A stretch of DNA of 39,103 nt from a bacterium (GTDB lineage Bacteria; Bacteroidota; Ignavibacteria; Kapaibacteriales; UBA2268): contig JAUIIX010000027.1 in assembly GCA_030431515.1 (NCBI GenBank), positions 1-39,103 on the forward strand, written 5' to 3'. The translations under genes and the position numbers were made by a program. A model generated the notes under the pieces. That model made no database searches, was not told the DNA's origin, and saw only the letters and a list, made by a program, of their open reading frames with translations. Positions 26,801-34,390 of this stretch are shown here, piece after piece (positions within the stretch are counted from its first letter, which is position 1; each line of letters begins with the position of its first letter).

Positions 26801-29131
26801 ACTTGGAAATCTGTTGGTGTTAGCAAAGTTAACATTTATTATTCAAATAATAATGGAACAACTTGGAACGAAATAGTTAAAAATTATCCATCTGCTTCTG
26901 GTTTCTATAATTGGAATATTCCAGCTGTTACAGGAAATCAATTTAAGATTAGAGTTCTTGACCCAACAAAAACAAATTTCTTAGACATAAGCGATAACAC
27001 ATTTAACATCAATGGAATAAAAATCACATCTCCAAAAAGTGGCGATAAATTACTTTTCGGAACAAATCACACAATTTCATTTGATAAATATAGCATTCAA
27101 AATGTAAAAATTGAACACAGTACGGACAACGGAACAACTTGGTACACTGTTATAGCTCATCAAAACGCTTCAACAGGTCAATATTTATGGAATGTTCCAG
27201 AGATGCCAGGCACTTTAAATAAACTAAAAGTATCAAGCATCGAAATCCCAACCTTATATGACATTACATCTGGTAATTTTGAGATAATGGAACAAGGAGT
27301 AGCAGTTATATATCCAAATGGTGGAGAAAATCTAACTGCAAACGCTTCACAAACAATTACTTGGGCATCAGCAAATATTGATTCAGTTAAAATAGAGTAT
27401 TCTGCTAATAATGGTCAAACTTGGAATTTTATCACAAATGCTACTAAAGCATCTAATAAATTCTATGCTTGGACAACGCCAAATATCAACGGAGTAAATT
27501 ATCAAATTAGAATTACTGACACAAAAGTCGCTGAAATCACAGATATTTCAAACTCAAACTTCTCAATTGTCGGTGGTGAGAATATTCTACCTGATGATTG
27601 GAAATTTACAATGGGAACTGGGAAAAATAGCCATATCATAGTACCTGCTAATATAAATCCTAAAGTTGGAAATATTACTATTGAAGTGGGCGATGTTATT
27701 GGTATTTTCCATAAAGACAATGGTGTTATGAAGTCTGCTGGATATGGTACTTGGACAGGACAAGACATTGCTATAACTGCATGGGGCAATAACTCATTAA
27801 CTACAGTAAAAGATGGATTTGACGACAACGAAACATATAATGTTCGAGTTTGGGATAAATCTACTGGTATAACTTATGATGTAACAGTAACATACTCAAC
27901 TGGAAATTCCTACTTCCTTGAAAATAGTGTTTCAGTTATATCTTCATTCGAAACTCAAAGACCTTTCAATATCAACTTAGAAGGTGGAACTTGGCAATTA
28001 ATTTCATCAAATTTAACACCGATAAACTCTGCTATTACCAACGTAATGAAAGACGTTAAAGATGAAATTGAATATATGAAAAACCAACAAGGACAAATTT
28101 ACTACCCAGACCAAAACATAAATCAAATTGGAAATTGGGCTGTTAAAGATGGTTATCAAATCTACTCTAATAATGATGCAACATTATCAATTATTGGAAA
28201 TACTTTAACTCCATCTGATTATTCATATACTTTTAATGCTAACTTCTGGTATATAATATCTTATTTGCCATCTGAAAGTAGAAGTATAGCATCAGTTTTC
28301 AATAACTTAAACAATGTAATCTTAGTTAAAAACTCGGCAGGGGAGATTTACTACCCAGCATTTGGAATCAATCAAATAGGTACAATGCACCCAGGCGAAG
28401 GATACCAAGTAGCAGTTAGTCAAAACTCACAATCATTCTCATACACTAATAATCCACCAGTAGCTCCAGCAATTCCTGGTGTTATTCAAAGCGATGAAAA
28501 AGAAGATACTTACTATCAAACTGAAATCAAAAAAACAGGAAGTTCTGCTGTCTTAATATTCAATAATATAGAAATGTGGGACGGAGAAATCGGAGTATTT
28601 GACTCTTATGATAGATTAGTTGGTAATGGCAAAATTAATAGCGAATACAACTCAATTACAATTTGGGGAGACAATCCAATTAGTTTTGACAAAGACGGAG
28701 CAAGAGACAATGAAAAACTTAGATTAGAGTTTTACGACTATGGAACTCAATCAGTTAGAAAAGTCGAAATAGAACAAATATTTGAAATGACTACAAGTGC
28801 AAACCTTGGAAAAGAGTTGTTATACAAAAAAGATGCAATATTTAACATCGAAGCAACTAAAGTTTACGCAAGTATTACCGATAATTTACTAAGAACATCA
28901 ATTTATCCAAATCCAAGTCAAGAAACAATCTACTTGAACATAAACGGAGAAGGTAAATACGATATTCAAATAATTGATATGACAGGAAATGTTTTTTTAT
29001 CAAGAAATGCTAATATAACAGGACAATCAACATTGAAATTAGAAGTTGGTAATTTATCAACTGGCTCATACATAATAAATATTATTGGAAATAGAAGTAT
29101 CAGCACACAAAAATTTATAAAAATCGAATGA
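23894..29131 (+). CDS. Giant T9SS-secreted protein: YCF48-like repeats plus ~10 Ig-like repeats
   Basis: This is a 1745-residue exported protein. The signal peptide ends near residue 17 (..NITFANW). Residues ~18-305 form YCF48-like beta-propeller repeats, each with a GNNG/GDNG/GDGG turn and a TTNGG..W motif. Residues ~310-1226 hold about ten tandem Ig-like modules of ~91 residues, each opening with a P.G/PNG motif, then I.W, V.I.YS.NNG..W and a closing W..P. A further segment (about 1230-1660), including DDWKFTMGTGKNS and paired YYP..NQIG elements, precedes a type A T9SS sorting domain (from IYPNPSQETIYLNI, ~1670-1745). The product is probably a cell-surface or released adhesin-like protein. 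AAGGA (23882-23886) lies upstream of ATG 23894. Confidence 0.88.
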   Translation: MRLFTLLLVIFTNITFANWIKQNPPSVENFNDIYVSKTSDLAYIVGNNGIMYLSENAGTTWSQKSSNLITGNINSVFFYSNNVGYVTTSDGGVFITLDKANTFSKQFTSNNNESINDLTFSWIDSSYVHIVGNDGLYRKSTNGGQSWVVKTFSTEKLDVNFGNIVGNSGTVYYTTNGGNDWTSKTITGITENLNSIDYTGANNIFITVGDNGKIGRTTNSGQNWQLITSNTNNNLLSVNFTTNPNIGYIVGDGGIILKTTDAGLTWNQQNNADNTNLNSVAFKNNAIGIAVGNAGTILKTISGGQNQSLTLNYPLGNETWSIGEQVKIRWSQNALTNVKIEMTKDNKNSWEQLSTVDANLGEYSFTVGNPISEDVFVRVSDADNPALFMESAKLRITNFLLTLTSPTLNQELNINSNHLIKWTSTNISQVDILFSSNNGNTWNLIGDNIQASNNQFSWAIGNTPTQQAKIKIENSADATQFVVSQPFKIIGASLFLLNPNGGSYDAGDVVNIQWQYQNLDKINIDYTTNGGVSWAGIANNFNASIGGYSWIVPYKPGQAQIRVMSSADNTLFDISENSFTINGYNLTILNPLGGSYSAGSNINIQWQADPRISNVKIEYSSNGGTNWTVINNSVLASNGSYLWTTPNTAGENYKIRLTDNSGQIIKVSNTFSLSSLRITSPLTNTTLKANTEYLVKWEAIGFSSVKLTYSQDNGNTWNIIAPNVLAPQNQINWTTPNINQAVLLRIESASDNTKNHIINLNLEKAMITVTAPETNLFNRAGEKININWNSNLVEFVNISYSVDNGAPISIANNVFASQASLTWTAPNIESSQVKIRIEDATNNLIFGESGYFGISNDVITILSPNGNEIWNQGETREIKWTASDATLVNIELSNDNGLTWKTIATDVNGQMPYQWKIRTNPGAKSLIKVSDANKPGIYDKSGLSFVINGLDLISPNGNETYILSTMEQITWKSVGVSKVNIYYSNNNGTTWNEIVKNYPSASGFYNWNIPAVTGNQFKIRVLDPTKTNFLDISDNTFNINGIKITSPKSGDKLLFGTNHTISFDKYSIQNVKIEHSTDNGTTWYTVIAHQNASTGQYLWNVPEMPGTLNKLKVSSIEIPTLYDITSGNFEIMEQGVAVIYPNGGENLTANASQTITWASANIDSVKIEYSANNGQTWNFITNATKASNKFYAWTTPNINGVNYQIRITDTKVAEITDISNSNFSIVGGENILPDDWKFTMGTGKNSHIIVPANINPKVGNITIEVGDVIGIFHKDNGVMKSAGYGTWTGQDIAITAWGNNSLTTVKDGFDDNETYNVRVWDKSTGITYDVTVTYSTGNSYFLENSVSVISSFETQRPFNINLEGGTWQLISSNLTPINSAITNVMKDVKDEIEYMKNQQGQIYYPDQNINQIGNWAVKDGYQIYSNNDATLSIIGNTLTPSDYSYTFNANFWYIISYLPSESRSIASVFNNLNNVILVKNSAGEIYYPAFGINQIGTMHPGEGYQVAVSQNSQSFSYTNNPPVAPAIPGVIQSDEKEDTYYQTEIKKTGSSAVLIFNNIEMWDGEIGVFDSYDRLVGNGKINSEYNSITIWGDNPISFDKDGARDNEKLRLEFYDYGTQSVRKVEIEQIFEMTTSANLGKELLYKKDAIFNIEATKVYASITDNLLRTSIYPNPSQETIYLNINGEGKYDIQIIDMTGNVFLSRNANITGQSTLKLEVGNLSTGSYIINIIGNRSISTQKFIKIE
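24820..27575 (+). repeat. Ten tandem Ig-like coding repeats (~270 bases each)
   Basis: Inside the giant T9SS protein, successive modules align by their openings (LNYPLGNETW, LTSPTLNQEL, LLNPNGGSYD, ILNPLGGSYS, ITSPLTNTTL, VTAPETNLFN, ILSPNGNEIW, LISPNGNETY, ITSPKSGDKL, VIYPNGGENL) and by a central YS.NNG..W motif. The copies are divergent at both protein and DNA level, so expansion appears old. Confidence 0.8.
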
Positions 29132-29150
29132 TACTCCTCCATAATGTCAT

Positions 29151-29202
29151 TGATGGCGAAGGCGAAATTAAATTGTAGTGGGTTTAATTTACGCCTCCAT
29201 CA
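29151..29202. repeat. Imperfect palindromic element (REP-like hairpin)
   Basis: TGATGG (29151-29156) pairs with CCATCA (29197-29202). Inside it, GGCGAAATTAAA (29161-29172) pairs with TTTAATTT-A-CGCC (29183-29195) with one bulged A. The apical loop is 10 bases (TTGTAGTGGG). An 18-bp interrupted stem in such AT-rich DNA is unlikely by chance. It lies 20 bases after the stop of the giant T9SS gene, so it may be a terminator-like structure or a dispersed REP/MITE-like repeat; there is no T run directly after it. Confidence 0.5.
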
Positions 29203-29229
29203 GTGGTATTTACAAGCTCTACAAAAAAC

Positions 29230-29296
29230 TAAGTCATCTTGAGTACACCTCTCGATGACTTATTTTATTCCTATTCTTATAGCCGAAGAATCTCCC
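29230..29296. repeat. Possible degenerate dispersed intergenic repeat with hairpin
   Basis: TAAGTCATC (29230-29238) pairs with GATGACTTA (29254-29262), and GAG pairs with CTC inside. The motif GTCATCTTGAG (29233-29243), followed at 29281-29296 by AGCCGAAGAATCTCCC, resembles the two ends of a GTCATCCTGAGC...GAAGGATCTCC intergenic repeat that recurs in many Bacteroidota and other bacterial genomes. Here the ends are separated by extra sequence. The match is from memory of that motif, not from a search. Confidence 0.35.
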
Positions 29297-29611
29297 AGAA
29301 ATGGCTAACATAATTCTTAACCTAGTTCTTACAAAAAACAAAAAACACCGATTTTACTGCAAAAACTTCAGAAAAGTTACTTAACTCTTTATTTTATAAT
29401 TTAAATTAAAATTAGATTTGGTTATAAGGATTTAATATAATAATTATTAATTAAAACTAAAATCACTGCAATTTTTAGCAAATATTTGTTAATATTAAAA
29501 GTACATAATTTAACTTATTAATAATATAAGAGTATTATTTTGTAACTTAAATCTTATAGCTTCCGTAAATTAAGCAAAAATATATAATAAATTTTAATAG
29601 TAAGGTAGATA

Positions 29612-32107
29612 ATGAATATAGATTCAACACAGAAAAAAAGCTTAGTAATAGGATATTTATTATCTTTAATTCTAATTATTATGACATTAATCTCGAGAAG
29701 AGGTGTTTTAGAAGTCCAAGATGCTAATATAATAGTTTTCTTTATTGGTTTATTACTTACTTTAGCTTATTTAACGAGCTTACAATTAAATAAAGCAGTA
29801 AGATTTAGATTTTGGAAAACTGATAAAGCATTTTTAACTATAACTTTGTCACATTTTCTATTACTCTGTTTTATATTAAATAATAGTATAGAAATATTTG
29901 GATATTTTCCTGCTTGGGTAATGGTGTATCTAATCTATTTTATCATTTCATTTCAAGCTTTTGGTATAATAAATCAGTTTAGCTCTCATTTTAAAAATAT
30001 AATATATTTCTCTCTTGGAGTTGGTTTTATTTTCATATTATACTTAGCTTTGTTTTTAATCCCTTACTATTTTATTGGACTAATTGGGTTAATATTCTTA
30101 GGTTTAACAATAAATTTATTCATTCCACTAATTATCGTAATTTCAATAGTTACTATGCTTGTAAGAATTGAGAATACTAAAAAAAACATTATGTTTTTTA
30201 TAGCAGGAATAGTGACTCCTTTGCTTTTAACTTCAATATTTTTAACAAGATGGAACTCTCTTCATAAAGAAATACACAAAGCTCATTCTTCAATTATATT
30301 AAGACCAGATAACAATCTTCCAACTTGGGTATTGTTAAGTCAAAAAATTTCTTCTGATTCATTTACAGCTGATATTATTAAAGGAGAGTATGTATTCGAT
30401 ACTTTTTCAAGAGTTTGGGGAGGAAACGGATTTAATAGAAATTTTGATGAAAGAAGAACTCATGACCCTCTTGTAAATATTGGAATTTCACTTTTTGGTG
30501 AAGTCAATTTAGATATAGATACGAGAATAAAACTTTTAAAGTCGAATTTTAATGCAAGACACCAGAGCCATCGAAGGTTATGGTCAGGTAGGAATTTATC
30601 AACAATAGATGTATTAAATAATATTAAGGTTTACCCAGACTTTAGACTTGCATATACTGAGAAAATTATCACAATAAAAAATAGTTCTAATTGGTCAAAT
30701 TATCAAGAAGAAGCAGTATATACATTTCATCTACCTGAAGGTTCAGTTGCTACATCATTATCACTTTGGATTGAAGGGAAAGAAGAAAAATCTAGATTAA
30801 CAACAAAATCCAAAGCTGATAGTGCTTATGTTAGCATAGTTGGTGTAGAACGAAGAGATCCAGCTCTTTTGCATTGGCAAGAGGGTAATCGACTATCGGT
30901 TACAGTTTTTCCTTGTACTCCGAAAGAGAATAGAATATTTAAAATTGGAATTACAACTCCTTTAGAATTTGATGGGGAAACTTTACAATTAAATAGTATA
31001 TATTTTGAAGGACCCTACCTTAAAAATACACTTGAAACAAGCGTAATAGAAATCGTCTCTGACAATAAAGTAGAAATTATAGACATCCCAAGTGGATTCA
31101 ATAAAGATGAAGGTAATAAATATATTTATACAGGGGAATATAGAAATGATTGGAAATTATCTTTGGAAACGCCACCACTCTCTAAATCAAAATTCTCTTA
31201 TGGTGATTATAGTTATCAAATGATAGAAAGAAAAACTGATTGGGAATCTAAAGAATTTGATAATATCTACCTCGACATAAATAAAAGTTGGGATGAATCT
31301 GAATTTAAATCAATAATAAAACAAGCAAAAGGTAGAAATGTTTATGTTCATTATGATAAAATGATTAAAGTTGAAAATATTAATGAAAACGAAATATTTG
31401 ATAAATTAAATAATAGGAATTTTAGTTTATTTCCTTTTGATGAGATTGTTAATCCTAAAAAATCAATTCTTATTACAAAGTCTGAAGAATTGTCCCCAAA
31501 TTTATCAGATATTAATGATACCAAATTCTATAAAAACTTGACTGAAGGATTAATGAAGCATAAAAATAAAATAAATATTTTACAATTAGGAAGAGTTAGC
31601 TCACCCTATATTAAGACACTAAAAGAATATGAATTGTTTAATTTTTGTAATGGAGATGAAGAGAATTTGACTAAAGTATTATCAAAGAACATTTTCCCAA
31701 AAGGTGTAATGGATACTAACAGAATTGATATTGATATTGCTGATTTAAGTATCATAAGAGATACAAACCTAGTTAAATCAAAAGCCCCAGATCATTTATT
31801 AAGATTATTTGCTTATTCAAACTTAATGAATAAATATGGTAATGATTATTTTAATAGTGTCAACAAGGAGGTTGAAGAACTAGTAAATATAGCTAATGAA
31901 GCTTATATCGTTAGTCCTGTATCAAGTCTTATTGTATTAGAAACAACAAAGGATTACGAACGATTTGGTATTGATGAAAATGAGAATAGTCTAAAAAATG
32001 CATCAATGAAGTCTTCAGGAGCTGTACCTGAGCCACATGAATGGGTATTGATTGGAATATTCAGTTTGATATTAATTCTACTTTATAGAAAGAGGTTTCT
32101 GTCTTGA
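29612..32107 (+). CDS. XrtN-system VIT domain protein with PEP-type C-terminal sorting signal
   Basis: This 831-residue membrane protein is the dedicated partner of exosortase N. Roughly six or seven hydrophobic helices fill residues 10-225. An extracytoplasmic region follows, with a vault-protein inter-alpha-trypsin (VIT)-like domain at about 345-465 (LAYTEKIITIKN, EAVYTFHLPEGSVATSLSLW, RRDPALLHW). A further domain contains LPELS-free segments and ends with AYIVSPVSSLIVLETTKDYE, a phrase typical of VIT-type exosortase targets. The last 30 residues form the sorting signal: VPEPHEW (805-811), a 14-residue hydrophobic helix, and RKRFLS. Known family behaviour is recognition and processing at the PEP motif by the cognate exosortase. 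The function of the VIT protein itself is unknown. Its TGA overlaps the exosortase start. Confidence 0.87.
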   Translation: MNIDSTQKKSLVIGYLLSLILIIMTLISRRGVLEVQDANIIVFFIGLLLTLAYLTSLQLNKAVRFRFWKTDKAFLTITLSHFLLLCFILNNSIEIFGYFPAWVMVYLIYFIISFQAFGIINQFSSHFKNIIYFSLGVGFIFILYLALFLIPYYFIGLIGLIFLGLTINLFIPLIIVISIVTMLVRIENTKKNIMFFIAGIVTPLLLTSIFLTRWNSLHKEIHKAHSSIILRPDNNLPTWVLLSQKISSDSFTADIIKGEYVFDTFSRVWGGNGFNRNFDERRTHDPLVNIGISLFGEVNLDIDTRIKLLKSNFNARHQSHRRLWSGRNLSTIDVLNNIKVYPDFRLAYTEKIITIKNSSNWSNYQEEAVYTFHLPEGSVATSLSLWIEGKEEKSRLTTKSKADSAYVSIVGVERRDPALLHWQEGNRLSVTVFPCTPKENRIFKIGITTPLEFDGETLQLNSIYFEGPYLKNTLETSVIEIVSDNKVEIIDIPSGFNKDEGNKYIYTGEYRNDWKLSLETPPLSKSKFSYGDYSYQMIERKTDWESKEFDNIYLDINKSWDESEFKSIIKQAKGRNVYVHYDKMIKVENINENEIFDKLNNRNFSLFPFDEIVNPKKSILITKSEELSPNLSDINDTKFYKNLTEGLMKHKNKINILQLGRVSSPYIKTLKEYELFNFCNGDEENLTKVLSKNIFPKGVMDTNRIDIDIADLSIIRDTNLVKSKAPDHLLRLFAYSNLMNKYGNDYFNSVNKEVEELVNIANEAYIVSPVSSLIVLETTKDYERFGIDENENSLKNASMKSSGAVPEPHEWVLIGIFSLILILLYRKRFLS

Positions 32108-33432
32108 AAGTAAATTTAAGCAAAGAAAACTTGATATCAATTGCTTCAATTCTTATAATACTTGCCTTAGGATATAATCGTCTTAGCGAGTATTTGGTAT
32201 TTGATTTTAGTCTTATTTTGTTTATAATGGTACTACCATTTTTAATTACATATAAAACTAATATCATTTCCTTTCGTTATGGAATTGTATCTTTATTATT
32301 ACTATCTTTGTTTTTTATTTTCAAATTAGATACACTTTATTTCTTTTCAGTTGTAAGCAGTTTGTTTTTTATCTATGAATCAAGATTTGGGAAATTAACC
32401 AACATTCCCATTTTATTATTAATGATAATTTCTCCAACAAGCCAACATCTAAATAATGTAGTTGGTTTTGAAATAAGACTTAAGCTAACAGAATGGGCAG
32501 GAATAATATTAAATTATTTTTACGATGATTTAAAACAAGTTGGAAATCAAATTTTAATATCTGGAAATCCATTTTCTGTTGACCCAGAGTGTATGGGCTT
32601 AAATATGATGGTGATAAGCTTTTTTATAGGAATAGTTTTTATTGCTTTAGAACAAAAAAAGAATAATTCAAGATATAGCTATTTAAGTATATTTAGTATT
32701 CTATTTTTATCTTTTATTCTTTCATCACTATCCAATTTAGTAAGAATAATATTATTAATTATGTTTGAATCACCTCCAAATACAATATCACACGAATTTA
32801 TTGGTGTTTTCTGTTTTAGTTTGTACGTAGTAATTCCATTATGGTTTATAGTTAAAAGAATTCCTAATAAAATCTACTATCCAGAAAAAATAAAGAATAT
32901 CATTCATTCAAAAAAATCCATATATTTAATTTTAACTCTTATATTAGTTTTATTTTTTTCTATTAAATTTGGAAATTTTAAAAAGCAAGATAACAATCAG
33001 CTCAATTTTAAGTCAATCAATATAAACACATCTGAATTTATTTGTAATAAAGAACGATTAGGTGTTCTAAAATATGAAAAAAAAGATATATTACTTTATA
33101 TCAAACCAAGTGTAAACTTTTATGCATCAGATCATTCTCCAATAGTATGTTGGAGAGGTAATGGTTATAATATCCAAAATGAAACAACCATAAAATTAAA
33201 TGGAATTGATATCTACTTTTGTACACTTTCTCAGAATAACGATGTTTTATATTCAACTTGGTGGTATGATTCAGGTGAAGACAAAACTAAGTCTCAATTT
33301 AAATGGCGTACAGAAACTTTGATAAATGGTAGAAAATACAGATTAGTAAATGTAATAAGTTATGATAAGGAGAAGTTACTATCCGAAACTGAGAAGTTAT
33401 TAAAAACAAAATTATTTAATAATAAAGAATGA
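32104..33432 (+). CDS. xrtN: Exosortase N with fused EpsI-like C-terminal domain
   Basis: This 442-residue integral membrane protein of the exosortase/archaeosortase family has about eight membrane helices up to residue ~295. The catalytic residues are visible in conserved positions: Cys163 in DPECMGLNMM, Arg214 in SSLSNLVRI and His230 in SHEFIGV. A soluble C-terminal region (about 300-442) contains DHSPIVCWRGNGYNI (His344, Cys349), resembling EpsI-type partner proteins, so sortase and accessory appear fused. The start is TTG at 32104, overlapping the TGA of the VIT gene as TTGA. No ATG fits, and the overlap implies coupled translation. Exosortases process PEP-CTERM-like signals, and the upstream VIT protein carries the only such signal recognised here. 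Confidence 0.88.
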   Translation: MKVNLSKENLISIASILIILALGYNRLSEYLVFDFSLILFIMVLPFLITYKTNIISFRYGIVSLLLLSLFFIFKLDTLYFFSVVSSLFFIYESRFGKLTNIPILLLMIISPTSQHLNNVVGFEIRLKLTEWAGIILNYFYDDLKQVGNQILISGNPFSVDPECMGLNMMVISFFIGIVFIALEQKKNNSRYSYLSIFSILFLSFILSSLSNLVRIILLIMFESPPNTISHEFIGVFCFSLYVVIPLWFIVKRIPNKIYYPEKIKNIIHSKKSIYLILTLILVLFFSIKFGNFKKQDNNQLNFKSININTSEFICNKERLGVLKYEKKDILLYIKPSVNFYASDHSPIVCWRGNGYNIQNETTIKLNGIDIYFCTLSQNNDVLYSTWWYDSGEDKTKSQFKWRTETLINGRKYRLVNVISYDKEKLLSETEKLLKTKLFNNKE

Positions 33433-33460
33433 CGAATAAATAATCATTGAAAGACTAAAC

Positions 33461-33490
33461 AAAAAAAAAACCGAATTATTATTCGGCTTT
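33461..33490 (-). terminator. Terminator between convergent exosortase N and NAD kinase genes
   Basis: CCGAAT (33471-33476), loop TATT, ATTCGG (33481-33486). The 10 A's at 33461-33470 form a T run on the minus strand, so it is strongest for the NAD kinase operon. CTTTATT on the plus side may also serve the exosortase operon. Confidence 0.8.
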
Positions 33491-33508
33491 ATTCTTAAAT
33501 ATAAAAAT

Positions 33509-34390
33509 TTACTCTTTATGTTTATCAAATGGGATTTGAGATGCCCAAAGTAATTTTTCTTTTAATAAGTCAAAATATGAAGAGTTTAGTGGTTTTACTA
33601 ATTTGACAACAGCATCTGATTTTTTAATCAAAACTTCATCTCCATCTTTGATTACAACTACATCTTGCCCATCAATAACAAAGTTTGATTCACCTGTTGG
33701 AGAGGATACAATCATTCTAACTTCAGTAGTATTTGGAATTACAAGTGGTCTTAATGTAAGCGTATGTGGAGATATAGGCGTAATACAAAATACTGGTGTA
33801 CCAGGTGCGATAATTGGACCATTGCAAGATAAGGAGTAAGCTGTTGAACCAGTAGGAGTTGTCAAAATCAGACCATCTGCTCTGTAATCAGCAACGTGAT
33901 TTGAGTTAGAATAAGCACTGATTGTAATCATTCTGGAAGTATTCTTTTTCTCGATAACACAATCATTTAATGCGTAATAAAGTTTATCTTTGATTGTAGT
34001 TTCCAATACACTTCTTTCTACAACTCTATAATTACCACTTGTTAAAGCAACAAGAGATTCTTTAAGCATCGAAGTAGGATACTCAGCTAAGAAACCTAAT
34101 TTACCAACATTGAAGCCCATTACTGGAACTCCTGTATTGATCAAAGTTTTGGCTGCTGTTAGCATAGTACCATCACCACCAAATGAAATTACCATGTCAG
34201 CTTTTCTTTCAAAATCGCAGTCAGGACATTCATCAATAAATGGCACTTCTTCGGTATTAATAGAATCAAGAAATGATTCATTTGCTATTACTTTAATACC
34301 TAATTCGTTTAATATTTTAGCAGCTTCTTTAGCATACTTTCTTGCTTCCGGTTTAGAGGGAAGCGTAAAAATCGCAATTGTTTCCATCAT
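33509..34390 (-). CDS. nadK: NAD kinase
   Basis: This 293-residue enzyme phosphorylates NAD to NADP in the cytoplasm. The signature GGDGT lies at 71-75 (ISFGGDGTML), followed by GFNVGKLGFLAEYP, ALNDCVIEKK, the VADYRADGLILTTPTGSTAY segment and PHTLTLRPLVIP. Length and motifs are normal for the bacterial family. The first codons are ATG ATG. The first ATG (34390) overlaps the upstream stop by one base (TAATG), and the second would leave a two-base gap. It is the last gene of a three-gene minus-strand operon and is closed by the terminator at 33461-33490. Confidence 0.96.
   Translation of the reverse strand: MMETIAIFTLPSKPEARKYAKEAAKILNELGIKVIANESFLDSINTEEVPFIDECPDCDFERKADMVISFGGDGTMLTAAKTLINTGVPVMGFNVGKLGFLAEYPTSMLKESLVALTSGNYRVVERSVLETTIKDKLYYALNDCVIEKKNTSRMITISAYSNSNHVADYRADGLILTTPTGSTAYSLSCNGPIIAPGTPVFCITPISPHTLTLRPLVIPNTTEVRMIVSSPTGESNFVIDGQDVVVIKDGDEVLIKKSDAVVKLVKPLNSSYFDLLKEKLLWASQIPFDKHKE

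Larger units (their letters stand above)
29132..29611. other. 480-base intergenic region with hairpins and promoter of the exosortase N operon
   Basis: No convincing gene is present. The left third (29140-29300) is visibly richer in G and C than its surroundings and contains two inverted-repeat structures (listed separately). The right part is very AT-rich and should contain the promoter for the VIT-protein/exosortase operon. AAGG sits about 10 bases before ATG 29612. A 31-codon frame from about 29144 lies across the first hairpin and looks incidental. Confidence 0.55.

Noticed and set aside
24820-27575. Possible recent tandem duplication or CRISPR-like array
   Set aside because: The units are ~270-base divergent coding repeats of Ig-like domains, not short identical repeats with spacers.
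27502-27828. 108-codon minus-strand frame
   Set aside because: It is antisense to the giant T9SS protein, with no supporting signals.
29144-29242. 31-codon plus-strand frame in the 29.1-29.6 kb gap
   Set aside because: It runs through a palindromic structure, has no ribosome binding site and looks incidental.
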